Origin: Lentinus brumalis
Lineage: Eukaryota > Basidiomycota > Agaricomycetes > Polyporales > Polyporaceae
Direction of reading: 5' to 3'
Assembly: GCA_001792895.1 (NCBI GenBank)
Contig: MARA01000007.1
Coordinates: forward strand, 1,302,001-1,366,000
DNA: 64,000 bases
Shown: in pieces, positions 1 to 13,400 of the stretch
How positions within the stretch are numbered: the stretch's first letter is position 1
How the letters are laid out: every line of letters starts with the position of its first letter
Position numbers and translations under genes: made by a program
The notes under the pieces: generated by a model
What the model was told of the DNA's origin: nothing
Database searches by the model: none
Seen by the model: only the letters and a program-made list of their open reading frames with translations

Positions 1-275
1 TCACACATGTATATACCCGCTACTGGACAGTGCGTTCCGGTAGTTGTAGCTCTAGAAGCACAGTCTACAACCAACAATGCAATGCGCCCGATCTGCACAC
101 AAGTACTGACGTCGCTCGCAAACTCGCGACAGGCACCCGCCCGCACTCGCCACCCGCGTGAAGTGAGCCGAAAAGAAAAGAGATAGATAACACAAGAGTA
201 CAGGAAGGGAGGAAGTAGCACGAGAGCATCGACAAAAGGCAGAGGCAACAAGACAGGGGAGAGAGCGCAGGACGA

Positions 276-2209
276 TCACTCCTTGCTCTTCTTCTCCTTC
301 TTCTCCTTCTTGTCCTTCTTCTCTTTCTTTTCCTTCTTCTCCTTCTTCGACTCTCCGCCCTGCAGCCACAACGCACGCATACCCGTCAGCAAGCGACCCC
401 CTAGACATTATTAACAGGCAGACGAGCTCACCTCTGCCGCTTCCTTCTCCTTGTGCTCCTTCTTCTTCTCCTTCTTGAGCGCCTTCTTCTCCTCCTTGCT
501 CAGCTTCACCTTCTTCTTCGGCACGCTCGCGTCACTCTCCTCGTCCACGTCCATCCCCGCGTCCTCGCTCTTCCGCTTCTTCTTGTCCTTCTTCTCTTTC
601 TTCTCCTTCTTCGGCGACATATCCACGTCCGCGAACGGCAGCGCCGCGTCGCCCTTGTCCTTGCCCTTGCCCTTCTTGGACTTGGACTTCGCCGCGGCGC
701 CGTCGACGTCCATGCCGTCGTCCGAGCCCTCGTCGTCCGACTCGTCGTGGTCGATCGCGAGCTGCTCAAACACCTTGCGCATCGCGTCCGCGTTCTTCGA
801 TGGTGGCTCGCCCGTCTCGAAGAAGTTCAGCCGCTCCTCGACCTGCTGCCTCAGGGCCTCGCCGAACTTCGCGGTGGGGGCGTCTGGAGTGGATCGTGAG
901 CGTGCAGACAGGAGAGGAGTGGGGAAAGGAACGCAAAACATACCGGAGTAGCAATCTATCCGGGATGCTATTGAGCACTTGTTGGCGAGGAATCGTGAGA
1001 TGCGGCCCTTGTACTTGGGGCCTGCACGACCGATGAAGGAAGAGTGGTAGATGAGACCGTACTGCACGGAGTCAGTTCATCATGCGAGTTCCTCCCTGAA
1101 GAGGTCACACATACCTTTGGGGTGTTGCCCTTGGTCTTGAGTGCACGGAACAGCGCCTTCTCCGCACCGAGAATCTGCACCGTACTTGCGGGGTACTTCG
1201 AGAGGTTCGTCAAGCTGCCCGCGTGGCTGATGAGCCGTGCACCGATCCGGTCGCCCAAGAGTGCCGTCAAACTCGGTGCGACGTCGTTCATCTTCTCGTG
1301 GAGATACGTCTGCAATGACTTGCGGTACTCCGCGAGGGACACCACCCGGGTCGCGAACATGCCGACGTTCATGATGTCGAACTCGGAGAGCGTGGCACCC
1401 ATAGACCCACGGGCTGCATCCAAGATGTTCTGCGCAAGCGTCTCGTTGTCATCGAGTAGCGCAGCGAGCTCGGGAAGCCTCTCCTCGTTCAAGGTCTCCT
1501 TTGCGCCGATGAACTGCGCGGTGCGGGCGTACTGGTAGTTGTCGGGGACGAGCTTGACGAGTTCCGGGAAGTGGTAACCGTACCACTCGCGTATCCGCAT
1601 CGAGAACAGGTTCACGTCCTTGTCGAGCTGGTCGAGGAGAGCAATGGCCTGGATGATCATGTTGTCGATACGGTTCACGTTGAACTTCAGCTTTGCGCGC
1701 GAGTACGCGTGACCGAGGCCAAGCTGCGCCTTCGTCAGGTCCTCGTCCTGGAGACCCTTCAGCAGCTTCGCCGCGTGCTGCCGGATACCACGGAGGATGT
1801 CCGTCGCGATTTCTGACGGGGCGCAGGTGATACCGAGTTGCGACTTGATCTGGGGCGCAAGTTGAGAGTTCGCGGCGAGGACGACGGACGAGCCCTTCTT
1901 AGGCTTTGCGAGGTTGAGCTCCAGAACAGACTGGAGGTAGGGGTTGATGGCGTCTGCAGCGGGATGAACGCTGCTTCAGCATAGGCAGGAGAGCAAAAAC
2001 GCACTTTCGGAGATGTCGTTCATGTTCTCGAGAGCATGCGCAGCATTTTGGAAGGGCGCAAAGCTAACCAAGGAGACCATCTTGGAGAATTTTGAGTAGT
2101 CGTCGATGGACGACTGGACGGCCTTCTCCAGCGAGCCGACCGCATCGTGCAGCTTGACCTCGAAGACGGCATAGCCGGAAGCGGTCTCGAACAAGGCGTG
2201 AGTAGCCAT
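276..2209 (-). CDS. NOP56: NOP56, box C/D snoRNP core protein
   Basis: Core protein of box C/D snoRNPs, which guide 2'-O-methylation of rRNA in the nucleolus. I read five exons: 2209-2005, 1953-1115, 1061-944, 883-432 and 359-276, giving about 565 residues. The N-terminus ([14 protein letters not shown]) is the NOP56 form, not NOP58. The conserved NOSIC/Nop region carries [26 protein letters not shown] and the block [18 protein letters not shown]...[11 protein letters not shown]. The tail, spread over the last two exons, is made of KKEKK/KKDKK runs as in yeast Nop56. The last exon is needed for the tail: without it the frame ends early at 411. The start ATG at 2209 is the only one in frame and follows a CT/GC-rich leader. 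The introns (about 50-75 nt) are too small to host a snoRNA. Identification is firm. Confidence 0.95.
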
Positions 2210-3998
2210 GCCCGGCAAGGAGAGATGGCGCTAGGACAAGACCCTGGGAGAACGGCTCGGATAGCGAGCGAGCAGGCAGGGACGGCGAGCAGGACGAGCA
2301 AGACAGCGAGCACGACGCCTCCCGCACTGAACTCCAAAAACACCACAGAAACTTTCGAACCACGTGACCCTTGCCCGGAGCGCGCGCCGGCGTCCCGGAC
2401 GCGAGGGTTCGACTCCCGCTGGACTCCCCACTCACTGGCCTTACTTTGCGCCCTTACCTCACAAGTAGAGTACTTGCCAGGGGACCCTCACAAGAACTCG
2501 AGGATATTCACGGCGCAATTCAAGCTTGCAAGATTGAGAAATGTCGAGGGTGCTGTCAGAGATGACTAGTACTACTCAACCATAACAGATTGGACTGTAT
2601 CTACAGATTCCAACTGGGCGGACGTCACTACGCTCTCTTGGCTCCTGCATCACAGGCCGTCTGATGAGTCGCAACATGTCCACCGGAGTGGACATGAATT
2701 GCGACGAATATTTCTGAGACAAGCGCTCCCGATGCTCACCGCCTCCTGCCAGTAGTGCGGCCAGACTGCGCCCGAAAGAATAGGCAGGGTCTGCTCTGAA
2801 CCACCACCATCTTACCTGTTTCCCTGACGACGTCCTACCTATGATGTGCTTCTACTGCTGGCTGCTGCAGGGCTCTGTCACTGTGTGCTTCCAGGTATCG
2901 CTAGTCCAGCTCGCGATCGTGCGCGGCCTGTCAGACGTCGACGTTATCCTGACTCCTTCTGGCTTCCAACCTTATACACGGACTTATCAGTGCTATTTGG
3001 ACATAGTCGGCAAGCAAATCCCACCGGGACACCCAATGTATCTGCGAATCTTAGGTTGCAGATACATGCCCGTAGTGAGCTGTCCATATCATATTGCGGA
3101 ATGCTCCATCTATCTGAGGCTCGAGCTTCGTTGGCCGCCGTCCGAGTCCGTGGCCGCGACCTTCGAGTGACCATACTGCGTGTCGTGGAACAGAGCCTCA
3201 CTGCGCAGGCACCCCTCACCTGCTGACTAGCACCACCCATACAGTGCGCCAGAAGGCGAGGTGCGTGCACAAACGCGTGGCTGATGCTCGTCCACGATCA
3301 CAGGACACCTCCGACCGTGGCGGGCATTGGTTTGCCCAGGGCCCCAGCAAGTGCTGCGTTCTGCGTTACGGGTGAGTGACCCTTCAGGCATCTCCTTCCC
3401 CGCATATCGATCTTACTCATCTCTTTTCCCGCCTGCGTTCTCCCCATGGTCTAGAAGCAGGCGTCTGCCACTGTGTCTTCTGTAGGCCAACTCCGCATTC
3501 GCGGAGGACACGATGTCGACGATCTTGGGACGTTCTGCCCCGCCCCCCGTCTGCGTCCTGTGCATCGTGGATCGTAGCTTGAACGTCTATTATGTCTATC
3601 CGCCTGCCTCTCATCGTTCGGCCAAAGCCTTGGACCTGGGAACTGGATGCGCTATGCTGAGCGGGGATGTCCGTCCTACCCGTATCGTACACTCATCCAG
3701 ACGTTCTATCAGAACCCACGTTTTCCTGCTCTGCTCATGTGCCTCCCCCTAAGCCTGCTTCTTCACGCCACATCAACCCATTCCACCTCCGCGCGCCTGC
3801 AAGGACCCCATCCGCTCCCCCAAGAGGCGCGCTCCGCCTGCTTCCTGTTGAACTCTCGCACTCTCCGTGCCCTCGGCTTCGGCTCTTCCGGTGCCCCCAG
3901 CCGGACCCCATCTCTCGCTCACCCGTCCAGACTCACCGCCTGCAGCGACCCCAGCAATGCCTATAATTACCGGCGTACCAGCGCAGACAAGAACCCCG
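2210..3998. other. Intergenic stretch, no gene seen
   Basis: About 1.8 kb between NOP56 and the next gene on the same strand. The part next to 2210 should hold the NOP56 promoter. Open frames here are short, lack family motifs and have no convincing splice partners. A tRNA-like T-arm near 2401-2430 was considered and rejected. The 3700-3990 part is pyrimidine-rich on the + strand. Confidence 0.5.
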
Positions 3999-4752
3999 TC
4001 AATACCAATCGCAACTCAATGCAATGTGGTCGAGCGAAGCACGCACCGTCACCGCGTCCGTCCCTGACTCGGCCTGGGGGGCAACACACCGCAAGAGATC
4101 CATCACCGCAGAGACAGTGGCACGGAAGACGACCGGCTCTCCTGCCGGAAGGTTTGCCCACTGCGGCGCGTCGAGGCTCTCCGGGAGGCCCTCGTACTTG
4201 CCAAGCACGACCCGCTGCGAGGGCTCCAGGGCGTGTAGGCCCGTCGTGAGATGGAGCACGAACGTGTCCGCGTCGGCGAAGATGCACTCGGGCTCGTCTG
4301 GCGCCTTCCAATCCGTCGTTAGGTTCAGGTTACAAAGGTTTGAGTGCAGAAGCCGGTCAGCCACACGTCCGATCACGATCACAGGGTGCAAATACAAAGA
4401 ACGCAGCTCGCTCTCCGAGGGTGGGAGGGAAGTTACGGTACTTGCGGTACAGAAGGGGATGCGATGTGTCAATGGGACTGACGATCTGGCTTACCTTGAC
4501 GCGCTGGAGGTGCACCGTGCACCGTACCTCGTCCGGGGCGAGGGGGCTGTCCAGATGTGACTCCGAATCCGAGCTTGCGTAGGCGCTGTTCCCTATCCGC
4601 GGGGTGAGCCAGGCGTCGATGGGACCTGGTGTCCCGAAATGCTCTTTGCGGTACTGCTCTTGGGCGTCCTCGTCGCTCATGCGGCGCGGTAGCCGCGCGT
4701 GTGGACGCGGACGAAGATAAGATGTGACGGTGCTGCTGCGAGCCTTGGGCAT
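3999..4752 (-). CDS. Unrecognised protein, about 223 residues
   Basis: I do not recognise the family. Two exons, 4752-4495 and 4412-3999, joined through an 82-nt intron (donor GTAAGC, branch-like CGTAAC, acceptor CGGAG), give an uninterrupted frame. The N-terminal third is charged and hydrophilic (MSDEDAQEQYRKEHFGTPG); the middle has LHPVIVIGRVADRLLHSN and FVLHLTTGLHALEPSQRVVL, which look like a folded alpha/beta domain. No signal peptide or membrane segment is evident. An alternative start lies at 4680 (MSDEDAQ); I prefer 4752 because the frame is open and ATG-initiated there. The acceptor is not a typical YAG, so the junction is the least certain part. Confidence 0.5.
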
Positions 4753-6325
4753 CGTTTCTTGTGACTGTTACTCCTGGAACCTCGGGCTGTGTGGTATACG
4801 GAAGTGGAAGGAGGCACAGTTCGGGGGAGCGGGATTGTTGGAAATGGAGAGTAGGAGGCAAGTAGAAATTGCACAGGGACACGGAATAAGTAGGTGGGCC
4901 TGCTGCTTCTATCGGACCTTCATCTCTTGCGACGCATTGTTATCAGCTTGATCCTAGGACAGCACACCGCCTAGCAGTACACCAGCGTGCTCCCGAGGTT
5001 CACTTTCTGCATAAGGCAAGTTGGTAGTGCTTCTTTGCTCCTCGTATCTCGCCGCTTCAGGAATAAACGGAGGCGTGTGTGGACGGTGCGTTGTTGGGGC
5101 TTACACTTGCGTGCCAAACCTCGCCAAGTTGCCAGTCCGGGGGTTCGCGCGCTCCGACCCGTGGACTCTTCCGTGTCTGTACTTGGCAACTTCCCGCTGT
5201 GTGTACTGTGTCCACATTGGTGGTGAGTACATTGTAGCTGGGCACGCTCGCCAGTGTCGCTCGAGCAGTTCGACGCGTCCGGCAGCGTTCTTCAATCTGA
5301 CGTCGTTCATCAGCGGAGTGACCGCCGGGATGCAAACCTTAGTACAAGCTTACGAGAAGGCGCGATGGCAATGCAATCCACGGACTGCATGGAGCTCAGC
5401 ACAGTGCTTCCATGCAGACCGCATAGACAAGGTAGACAAGGTCGGAGTGGCACCTCTGTGGCACCTCGACACTCGACTCGCCGAGCGGAACGGATTTAGC
5501 AAAGAAAGCGTTGATCAAGCCTTCTGTAACTTGGTGGAAATCGCCGTGGCGGGCTCATGTTCCTGACGTTCGAAGTCCGCGCTCGTGTGTGACTGTGCCC
5601 GCGTAACGTCTGTTGCAGAGTGTGAGCTGAACAACACAGGTGTCAGTCATGCACGCACCACGCCGCATCCGAGTGACCCGTAACGTAACCTCGTGTTACC
5701 ATGCCGTGCAAGGCTCGCCGTGTCGTGGGCATTCCGTGCAACGACATACACAGCACAGCAACCTCCTGGGCACCCTTGCGGTGCCGTTGCAGTGTCAAAG
5801 GTGCTGTCCTTCAGCCGCAAACGCGTCGGAAAGAGTGCAGGACCCACAGCGGACAACAGGGAACAACATGGGCGCGCGCACGTGACTGTGGGAGGGGTCA
5901 CGGTGGCGGGCCGGATATGGGGCAAGGCAAGGCAGCCTCGTGTTCGGGGCGAGGAGAGATTATATGCGCTCACGATGGCCCCGCATCCCTTGCTTCCTGT
6001 CCGCTCTTCCGCTGCACTAGCGCTTCCCTGTGGGGGGCCTCTCGGTCCATATCTGCTCGGGGAGCTCGTCTGCCGGGGCCCATTCCTCCAGACGTCTTCG
6101 CTCTCGACGCCCTCGCGCCACGACCACCTCAGTGAGTGTCCCGTACGCCCCTGCTCTCCATAGCCCCGCCCGCGCCTCCCCGGCCTATATCTTCCCTCCG
6201 CAACACCACGTCTCATTTCTCTTCCCTCCCCGCAGCGATCTGCACGCCCCACGGTCTTGCACACCCTCCCCGTCCCATCTCATCGCCCTCTCCCTCCCCG
6301 ACCGCCGTGATCGTCTCCCATCGCC
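4753..6325. other. Divergent intergenic region
   Basis: About 1.6 kb between two divergently transcribed genes, so it should hold both promoters. The last 250 bases before 6326 are strongly C/T-rich on the + strand, typical of the core promoter and 5' leader of basidiomycete genes. No open frame with recognisable family features was found. Confidence 0.5.
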
Positions 6326-7480
6326 ATGCCGTTCTTCACAAGGAAGAAGGAGGGTGCCGTGAACACGCCCCCGGCCCCAAGTACAAGCCACTCGACCTTC
6401 CGACGTTCGGGAGGGAGAGATAGAGGTCCCGCCATTCGCCCCCAGCTGGGCTTCCTCCGATAGCAGCGGCAGCTCCGTCGCCTCCAGCCTCCCCTCCACG
6501 CCCGCATCCTCGCCAGCTCCCTGGAGGAGGCCGTTCACGCCACATAGGGCTCCCGCCGCGCGGTCCCAGACGCCGCAGGAAATGCACGCCCCGGCATGGC
6601 ACGTCGCACATCACCCCGAGCCCGAGATGTCGCTCTATCGCAAGGCGTTGACGCCGAGCCCCGAGATCTTCAAGCCCCGGCCACGGCGCGCGTCGTCCGC
6701 GCACCAACCGTCGCCCGTGCAGGTCATGCAAGGCTTGGTCTCGCCATCTCCGATGCCTATGCCTGCCTCGAAGTCGGGCCCGCTCAAGGGGATACTGAAG
6801 CAAAGTGCGTTTTAGCTTCCCACGCGTGCGATAAGCGCGAGAGACTCACCGTCCTTGCTTCGTGCGTCATAGCTGTGCCCCGATCAGCCGCGTCGACGCC
6901 TGCGCCTACCCTTCGTACGAACGAGATCAGGCTGCATTGGCAACTGTGTCCGTCTTCGACGCACAGGGCAGTCCGCCCTCTTGAGGTTGAGTTCGACCTC
7001 CGGAAGCCTATCGAGGAGATTGTCATCCGCGACCATAGGCGACAGTTTCACAGTAAGCTCCCCCAGTCGGACGTCGATCGCTATCTCAGTCGCGATGTGT
7101 GCGACCACCCGCCACTGCGCAAGATGGAGATCCACTATCAAGTGTTTCCCGGGTGGAAGGTCATCGTGAAGCGCAAGGACGGTGGCGTCCTGCAAGTACG
7201 CGACGTGTTCGAGGCGATCTACGAAGACCTCCAGAAGCTCCCTTCGCGGCAGGAGCGCGCAATGTACATGAAGGATCCGAAGGCTACTTCCGACGCTTTC
7301 ATCCGACGCTGTGAGGAGAGCACGCGGACCGTCTGTCTGGCAGAGCAGAAGGCGGGCTTGCGACGAGTCGATCTGCTCGCGGGTGAGAGTCTGTTCAAAG
7401 GCCTCACGCGTCCGGAGAAGGACGGTCAAGACTTCTGGATCGCGCACTTCGGGGCTCGTCGCCCAGATAGCCCGCAATGA
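6326..7480 (+). CDS. DUF6699-like basidiomycete protein, frame broken near its start
   Basis: Function unknown; this protein family is abundant in Agaricomycetes. The C-terminal half resembles the DUF6699 pattern: RLHWQLCPSS, a 'PLEVEFDLRKP' block, the PPLRKMEIHYQVFPGWKVIV strand-rich core and VRDVFEAIYEDLQKLP. The N-terminal half is a Ser/Pro-rich, probably disordered region. An intron (donor GTGCGT at about 6804, acceptor TAG at about 6870) joins the halves. From the ATG at 6326 (MPFFTRKKEGAV) the frame changes twice before 6420. Each change is repaired by one extra base, at the C run 6368-6372 and at a G run near 6409-6415, which also recovers the coherent stretch KYKPLDLPTFG. A 43-nt intron (6381-6423) is the alternative. 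Family assignment is from pattern memory. Confidence 0.6.
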
Positions 7481-10400
7481 TTTATGCCTATATCCTCGAT
7501 TTTGATACCCTTCTATGGTGAGTTGCATCTGGAATGCGGAGCGTTCACGATTTGTGCTCACCTGGTGCACGACAGGCTCATGATAACAGCTAACACCTCC
7601 TACGCCCCACTCCTTCCGTACTCGCGACTCCTCTCTCGCACGCAACCCATACCACGCATACCATACCAACACCTCCGCTCAGGCTTGGATGTCCGTCGCT
7701 ATCATCGCATCTTGTACCACCACCACCACCTTCATCCATATCGCATGTATCCCCTACCCCTTCCAGGTCAACATCCTCTCGCATTGTTCGTGCTATCGCT
7801 TTCGTGTTTCGCGTTTTGAGTCGAGTCATGGTGCATTCGCACGTCGCCGTCGTTGTCGTTTATGCTCTTCGTGGACCATCATGTTAGTTGTACCACTTCC
7901 CGAGTTCCGCATCCCTTCGCAACTTCACCCACAATTTCCACGCTAACTCTATCGCATTTGCGCTGTAGCACGTAACTTTGTGTACCCCACGCCCAGAATG
8001 GCAGAGTCCATTCGAAACTCAACAGCAACAGACGCGTACATGACAGAGGGTGCAAGTCATGCTCACATTCCATTGCTCGGTTCCGCAAGAGCCCAAGCGC
8101 GTCGTCACCTCCGATGTCGCTCGGACACCGGGACACGTACGCATCACCTTAACTCGGATCCTGCGATCTGCATCGACATCCATCCGAGCAAGAAAGGCGC
8201 ATCGTCGATCACGGCCAGGGAATGCTGTAACAAACGACGTCAGAGAAACGGTGAAGTCACTGCTCATCTCACCTCGAGGCTCAAGTCTCGATACTTGCCC
8301 AAAACGCACGGCTGACCTCGGTGACTTGCCGGACGGACGACCAGGGTCACGCTGAAGTGCGTTCTGAACACGAGGCATGTGAGAGGAAACGGGGACACGA
8401 GTTCGGGCGTACGCGCATCGTGGCCGCGTTCCGGCGAGTTCTGTGGCATTCCATGAGTAGCTAGATACGCTGCCGACGATCGCCTTAGCATGAGAGGAGA
8501 GCCTGAGTCTGGAATGCCGCCGGTGCCTCGCCTTCGCCTTGGTCTTCACCGTGTGCTGCAGTATGGAGTAGATGGATTAGCTGCAGGGACAGGCAGATGC
8601 GCGCAGGCGCATCGCGATCCTTGTTACCACTTGTTGCAGGCTCCGCTGCGGGTCTTGAGGCTTGCGGCAACCGTGCGATTGTGGTTTAAATGACGGTGCT
8701 AGCAGCAAAACGCATGATCGAGTGTTGCGGTGTGGTGAGGCAAGCACCGCACCATTGTTCGCATCCCGCAACGAGGCAAGGACGGAGCGGATGTACTACT
8801 TGGGCGCTCTGGAACGCGCTCCGGCAGGGGTGGGCCGTTGTGAACGGACGCGAGAGGTGTTCGCTGCAGCAACGCAGATGAGAGGGACCCACCACGCCCG
8901 ATTGACTTCTGGGGGTTCGTGAGATGAGCTGCGTGCGTGCAGGAAAGGGGTGCGGCGTACGTACCGTGGACCGTGCATCCGACCGACCGATCTGGCGCGC
9001 ATATATGCACCCACAAGCCAGAAGAGACTATATGCGTGCCAGAGATGCTAGACTTCTCATGTCCAGCTTGCGTAGCAGGTTGTTTCGCGTTGCGGTATCC
9101 TGCAGTCGCTCCCACCTCCGCGCCCCGTCGCGACGTCCTGTTTCCGTCGTGTCCGTCGTGTTGTCGCGGTATGTTTCGTGGACAGCAGCTTTACGAGTTT
9201 TACGAGCGTGCATCGAGCAGCAAGACATCGACATGGAGGTTGGTTGTAAAGGAAGGTCGCACACTGGGCAGACTAGGAGAGCGGCTCCAACGTGGGCGCA
9301 GGGCAAACCGCGTAACGCGTCTATCACGTGCCGTGACTCCTCGCTCCTTGTAACGCGCCCGAGCGCTAGCCGCTAGTACCAGCGAGCGAACTCGAAGTTG
9401 TGCTAACTCAGGCTGACTGCCCGAGGACAAGGCAAGGTGCGTAACCACTACAGCATGCTTGTTACGCCGAAGTCTCTGCAGAGGATGTGAGCCTGAGGAG
9501 ATTGACTGATCTCCGGCATGCTTATTTTACGAATCACTTTCATCCTCAGCAATGCACTCGCAAAACCATGTCATGTTTCGGTTCGGGATGAGTATTGGCA
9601 TGCTATGAGTCATCTGCATGCATCACATATGCCAGCGGTTATGCAGCACAGAGCCTCCACCGGAGTCCGTACTACACGCGGCTGGCACCGGCTGGGTCTT
9701 CGAATATACTTACCTTCCAATGCGCAGTGACTACAACCTGTATTCGGCGGCGGTTTGTCATATCGGCATATTGTGGATATCTAATGATCTCTTGTGACTT
9801 ACTAGGCATCTCCATGGCCATCTTCAACCGGCGTGACGCGCTCACATGTAACCACGCTTCTAGCCGCGGCGCCACGCGTTCAGCGAGAATACGACGATGC
9901 ATTGAATACCAGCTGCGCTGTCAGACAAGGTCAGCCCCGCTGTCACGGACTACCGAACACCCGCTCAACGAGTGCGTACTGCGTACAGGGAAGTCGACAC
10001 GAAGGCCTGCGCCTCGTCCTTGCCGTGTGTGCCACCACGCCGTGCGAAGCTGATGCGGGGAGGCCACGGAAGTGAAGCCTGTGGGTATGCGACCGGCGAA
10101 GAATGGCACCGTCGAGCCGTGCTTTGGGTGACAGCTATTCACGTCGCAGGACCGGAGCCATGTCGTAAAGCAGCCACAATGGTCCGAATGCCGAGTGCGG
10201 GCGCACTGAAGACCAACTTCTATCCAACCTCCGCCGACGAAGGCGATGATGCAGCATTGCCGCATCGTATCTGGCCTTGATTATCCATAATTGCGGGCAA
10301 CTCGTCTACTCGCGCCGCTAGAAACGTCGATGTGGTGTCAGTAACCTCAGTCAAGCCTCCCGAACGCAGCTATACTCCACATACCTCGTGCGTGAGTTTT

Positions 10401-13400
10401 GTTCACGTTGAGGACAGGACAGTATTTACTAGCGTTCGCCGCAGGCAACGGTCCACGAATACGGTATACGCACCGCGTTTCCATGAAGGTGGGATTCAGT
10501 GCTTGTCAGCGTCGATAGTCAAGATGACAAAGGCCGTCTCTTCCGGGCAATGGATGTCCGTGTTGTTCCAACGACTTACTCTCTACCCGGACACGGTCTG
10601 TCAGATCATATGCTTCAATAGCATTCCAACTGTTAACAAGAATAAGAATCGCAGTCTTCCATGAGGTCAGGCAACGGTTAATCGAGTGGTACACTGATCG
10701 ATGGTGAGTAGGTCGTACCTACTCAGTATCTATCTGCATGCCCCTGTCAAGCAGACGACGTCACCGCGGGAGGAAAGGGGAGGCAGTGATTAACGTCCGA
10801 AGAATACGTGACGGCGCCCGCAGTCGAACGTGACAGTTTGGAAGTACCGTGCGCCGCGGCGGACCCTGCAACCCCGGGCAGAGACGGTCAACATTCGATC
10901 GCTGCAATTCCTGCGGTCCTCGCAAGTCGTTGACGAAACAGGGTGCCGAGTTCAGGAACGATCCCGACAATTCGTCGTTGAGAGCCGTCCGCGTATGTCA
11001 ACACGTACCCAGCGCGTCTTGCGTTACGTTGACCCTTTGCGCCCTCCGCGTCTTTCCCCGACATGCCAGGCGACAGGGCTTCCTGATCTTGCTGCCAAGT
11101 TTCTTTCGGCGGCCCATCAATCCTGAAGCAGGGAAGGACGATGTCACCCAAGTGCCACATACACTGAAGACCCTCCGAGTCATGAAGCCTGGCACATACC
11201 CGCGCCTGTCTCCCCGCACCCATTAGAGACCGGCCATTGACGACTTTCCGAGGGATGTCTTCTATCGACGGGCATTTGCAAGGTCCCGCCGGTAGTCTCT
11301 TCTGACTTCATGAGCAGGGTGTTCCATGGCCGACGAGAACCGCGATGAGCTTGAGGTGTTGCGCACCACGTCATCGGCGATGCCTTCCTCTTCAGGCAAC
11401 CATTTCAAACGGCTCCCCTGCACGTCTCCCGAATAGGATCATGTACAAGGTTCTGCAGTCAAGGCAGGGAAAAGGGACACGCCGGAGTGCGTTCAGACGC
11501 TGACGTCGTCAGCACTGACGATCGCTACCAGGGTAAGTGATTGTGGAGGCTCCATGCGCTGACAGAGTTAAACCAAAGGTGGAGGAGCATCGAACGTACC
11601 ACTCGCATGGTCGTCCTCGACCTTTGTTGTAGTCGTCGGCCTCCCAACGACGTCCTGTAACATGCTACCCGTGAATGTTTGGCGATGGACAGTCCTCGCT
11701 GAAAACCGAAGTCGGAGTCGCGCGCAGAAGTCGCGGTCTGACTGGTGGGACCGTTCCCGACGCCGAACACACCGAGACATGACAGGTACTATGTGGGTGT
11801 TCTGGTCAGGGTGTTCCGCGGCAGGCACGATGCTGATGCAGAGATGCAGGCTCGATAACTTTGTAAGCGGACGGGTCGCGATTGCTCGCCGTGCCTCTCG
11901 GACGGGGGAAGGGAATGTCCTCTTCGTACCCGGCGTACCTCCTTGCAGCGCACTATCCGGGGCTTTTGGACCAGCGTACGCTATAGGCGGCAGAAGCGCT
12001 CGTCCGGGGGGCTTCCTGATCATCCTGCGGGCCTGACCTTCTGCAATTGTGCTCCAAACGGGGGTTCGATTCGGAAGGTTATCGCGCGGATGCTATCTCG
12101 CTGACGGGTTACCGTCTCCACAGGACTGCGAAGTCCCATGCCTCCAACGCACCTGACGCTCAGGATGCAGCGAACCCCGGTCGGCGAGGTCCCTGAGCGT
12201 GACTGCCAAAGCGTAATGCGAATTCGCACTTTGTGTCGCAATTGGACCGTGCGATGGGCACGGCGCGCATGCCCGTTACCAACAATGCAGCTTTGCGCGC
12301 GTGCTGCGTCCTGTGCTCCTGCGGTCTGGCAGGTCCTCTGGCTTCGCAATTCAACCTCCTCCACAAGCGCGAGGCCAAGGGAGACGGGACGAGCGAGCTC
12401 CTTGGACTCCGAGGGAGCTCCGCAGATCACCTTTCGTCGCCGCATGTGCCACGTCCCATCAAGCAACAACCCCCGAGCGCGACCCCCGTTCTGCATCTGC
12501 ATCATCTATCCTTTTGCGACCCGCCGTAGCCCTGATATCCATTCAGTGCGTGCGTGCCATTATCAGAAAGTGGCGCAGAAGGGCTGCTCGATGGCTGCTT
12601 TCATCGTCCGACATGGGCGGAGAGTTCGCAGGGAAACCACGTCTCCGTGCGACATGTGCCGCTGCGTTTGTGGTAGCTACGAACACGACCGGCAGCGGAA
12701 GTGCGTAGCGGCGAGGCAGTCACACCCAAAGACGTCGACGTCTCGCGGCCGTGGTGCGCAGGGAGTGCAACTCTGCAAGACGATTCCATCGGCCATGTCG
12801 CCGCAGCCAATGGTCGGGAAGTTCGCACTTCTCAGCTTCTTCTCCCAGGGGGGCCGGCCGCGATCACAGAAGACGACTCGGAGGCGCGGAGACTCGTCCA
12901 CTGGTCAGCCTCGCAGCATCGTCCAGATCCCGTTAGGCCCGGAGGCGCGCCTCTGGGCAAGCAAGAATGACATTGTCACTCGAGCAACTCCGTGCTCGGA
13001 TGGTCCCCGTCCAAAGAACCATCCCTGGAACACACGAGACCCGCCTATAAGCCAGGCTCCCGGGGTTCGGCGCTCTGTTCAGCCACCGCCGCAGCGGAGA
13101 CATGGCGAGCGTTGAGGGCCTGCGGTCGTGGACGGCCCATAGGGAGGCGTGCCGGTACAAACATGGAGGAACGGTCCTGGACGGGCTCCTGGCTGTCGAT
13201 AGCCTTGTCAGCAAAATCGCATCCGTGCAGAATACAGAAGCAAGAATCGAACACCGAAACCGATGCTGCCTTGTGCGCATCGCGACTTCTCTGGTTCTTG
13301 AGTCTTGGACTGAACCTACCAAGCAAAGGGTACTGCTCGATTTAGGTGGCGGTACCCAGGCTCGCCGCTGAGCGTGAGCTGGGATGAGAACCTGGGATTG

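Noticed and set aside
451..951. Long + strand frames opposite the NOP56 tail.
   Set aside because: They are shadows of the lysine-rich repeats on the coding strand.
2395..2430. tRNA-like T-arm (GGGTTCGACTCCC followed by GGACTCC).
   Set aside because: No matching 5' acceptor strand, D-arm or anticodon loop within a tRNA length upstream, and the T-stem has a mismatch.
6381..6423. A 43-nt intron to repair the DUF6699-like N-terminus.
   Set aside because: It keeps phase, but discards the coherent segment KYKPLDLPTFG; two missing bases at G/C runs fit the window-wide pattern better. Not excluded.
12138..13115. 325-codon open frame on the + strand.
   Set aside because: Odd composition rich in Arg, Cys and Ser, overlapped by similarly long frames on both strands, no motif and no support from splicing; expected by chance in GC-rich DNA.
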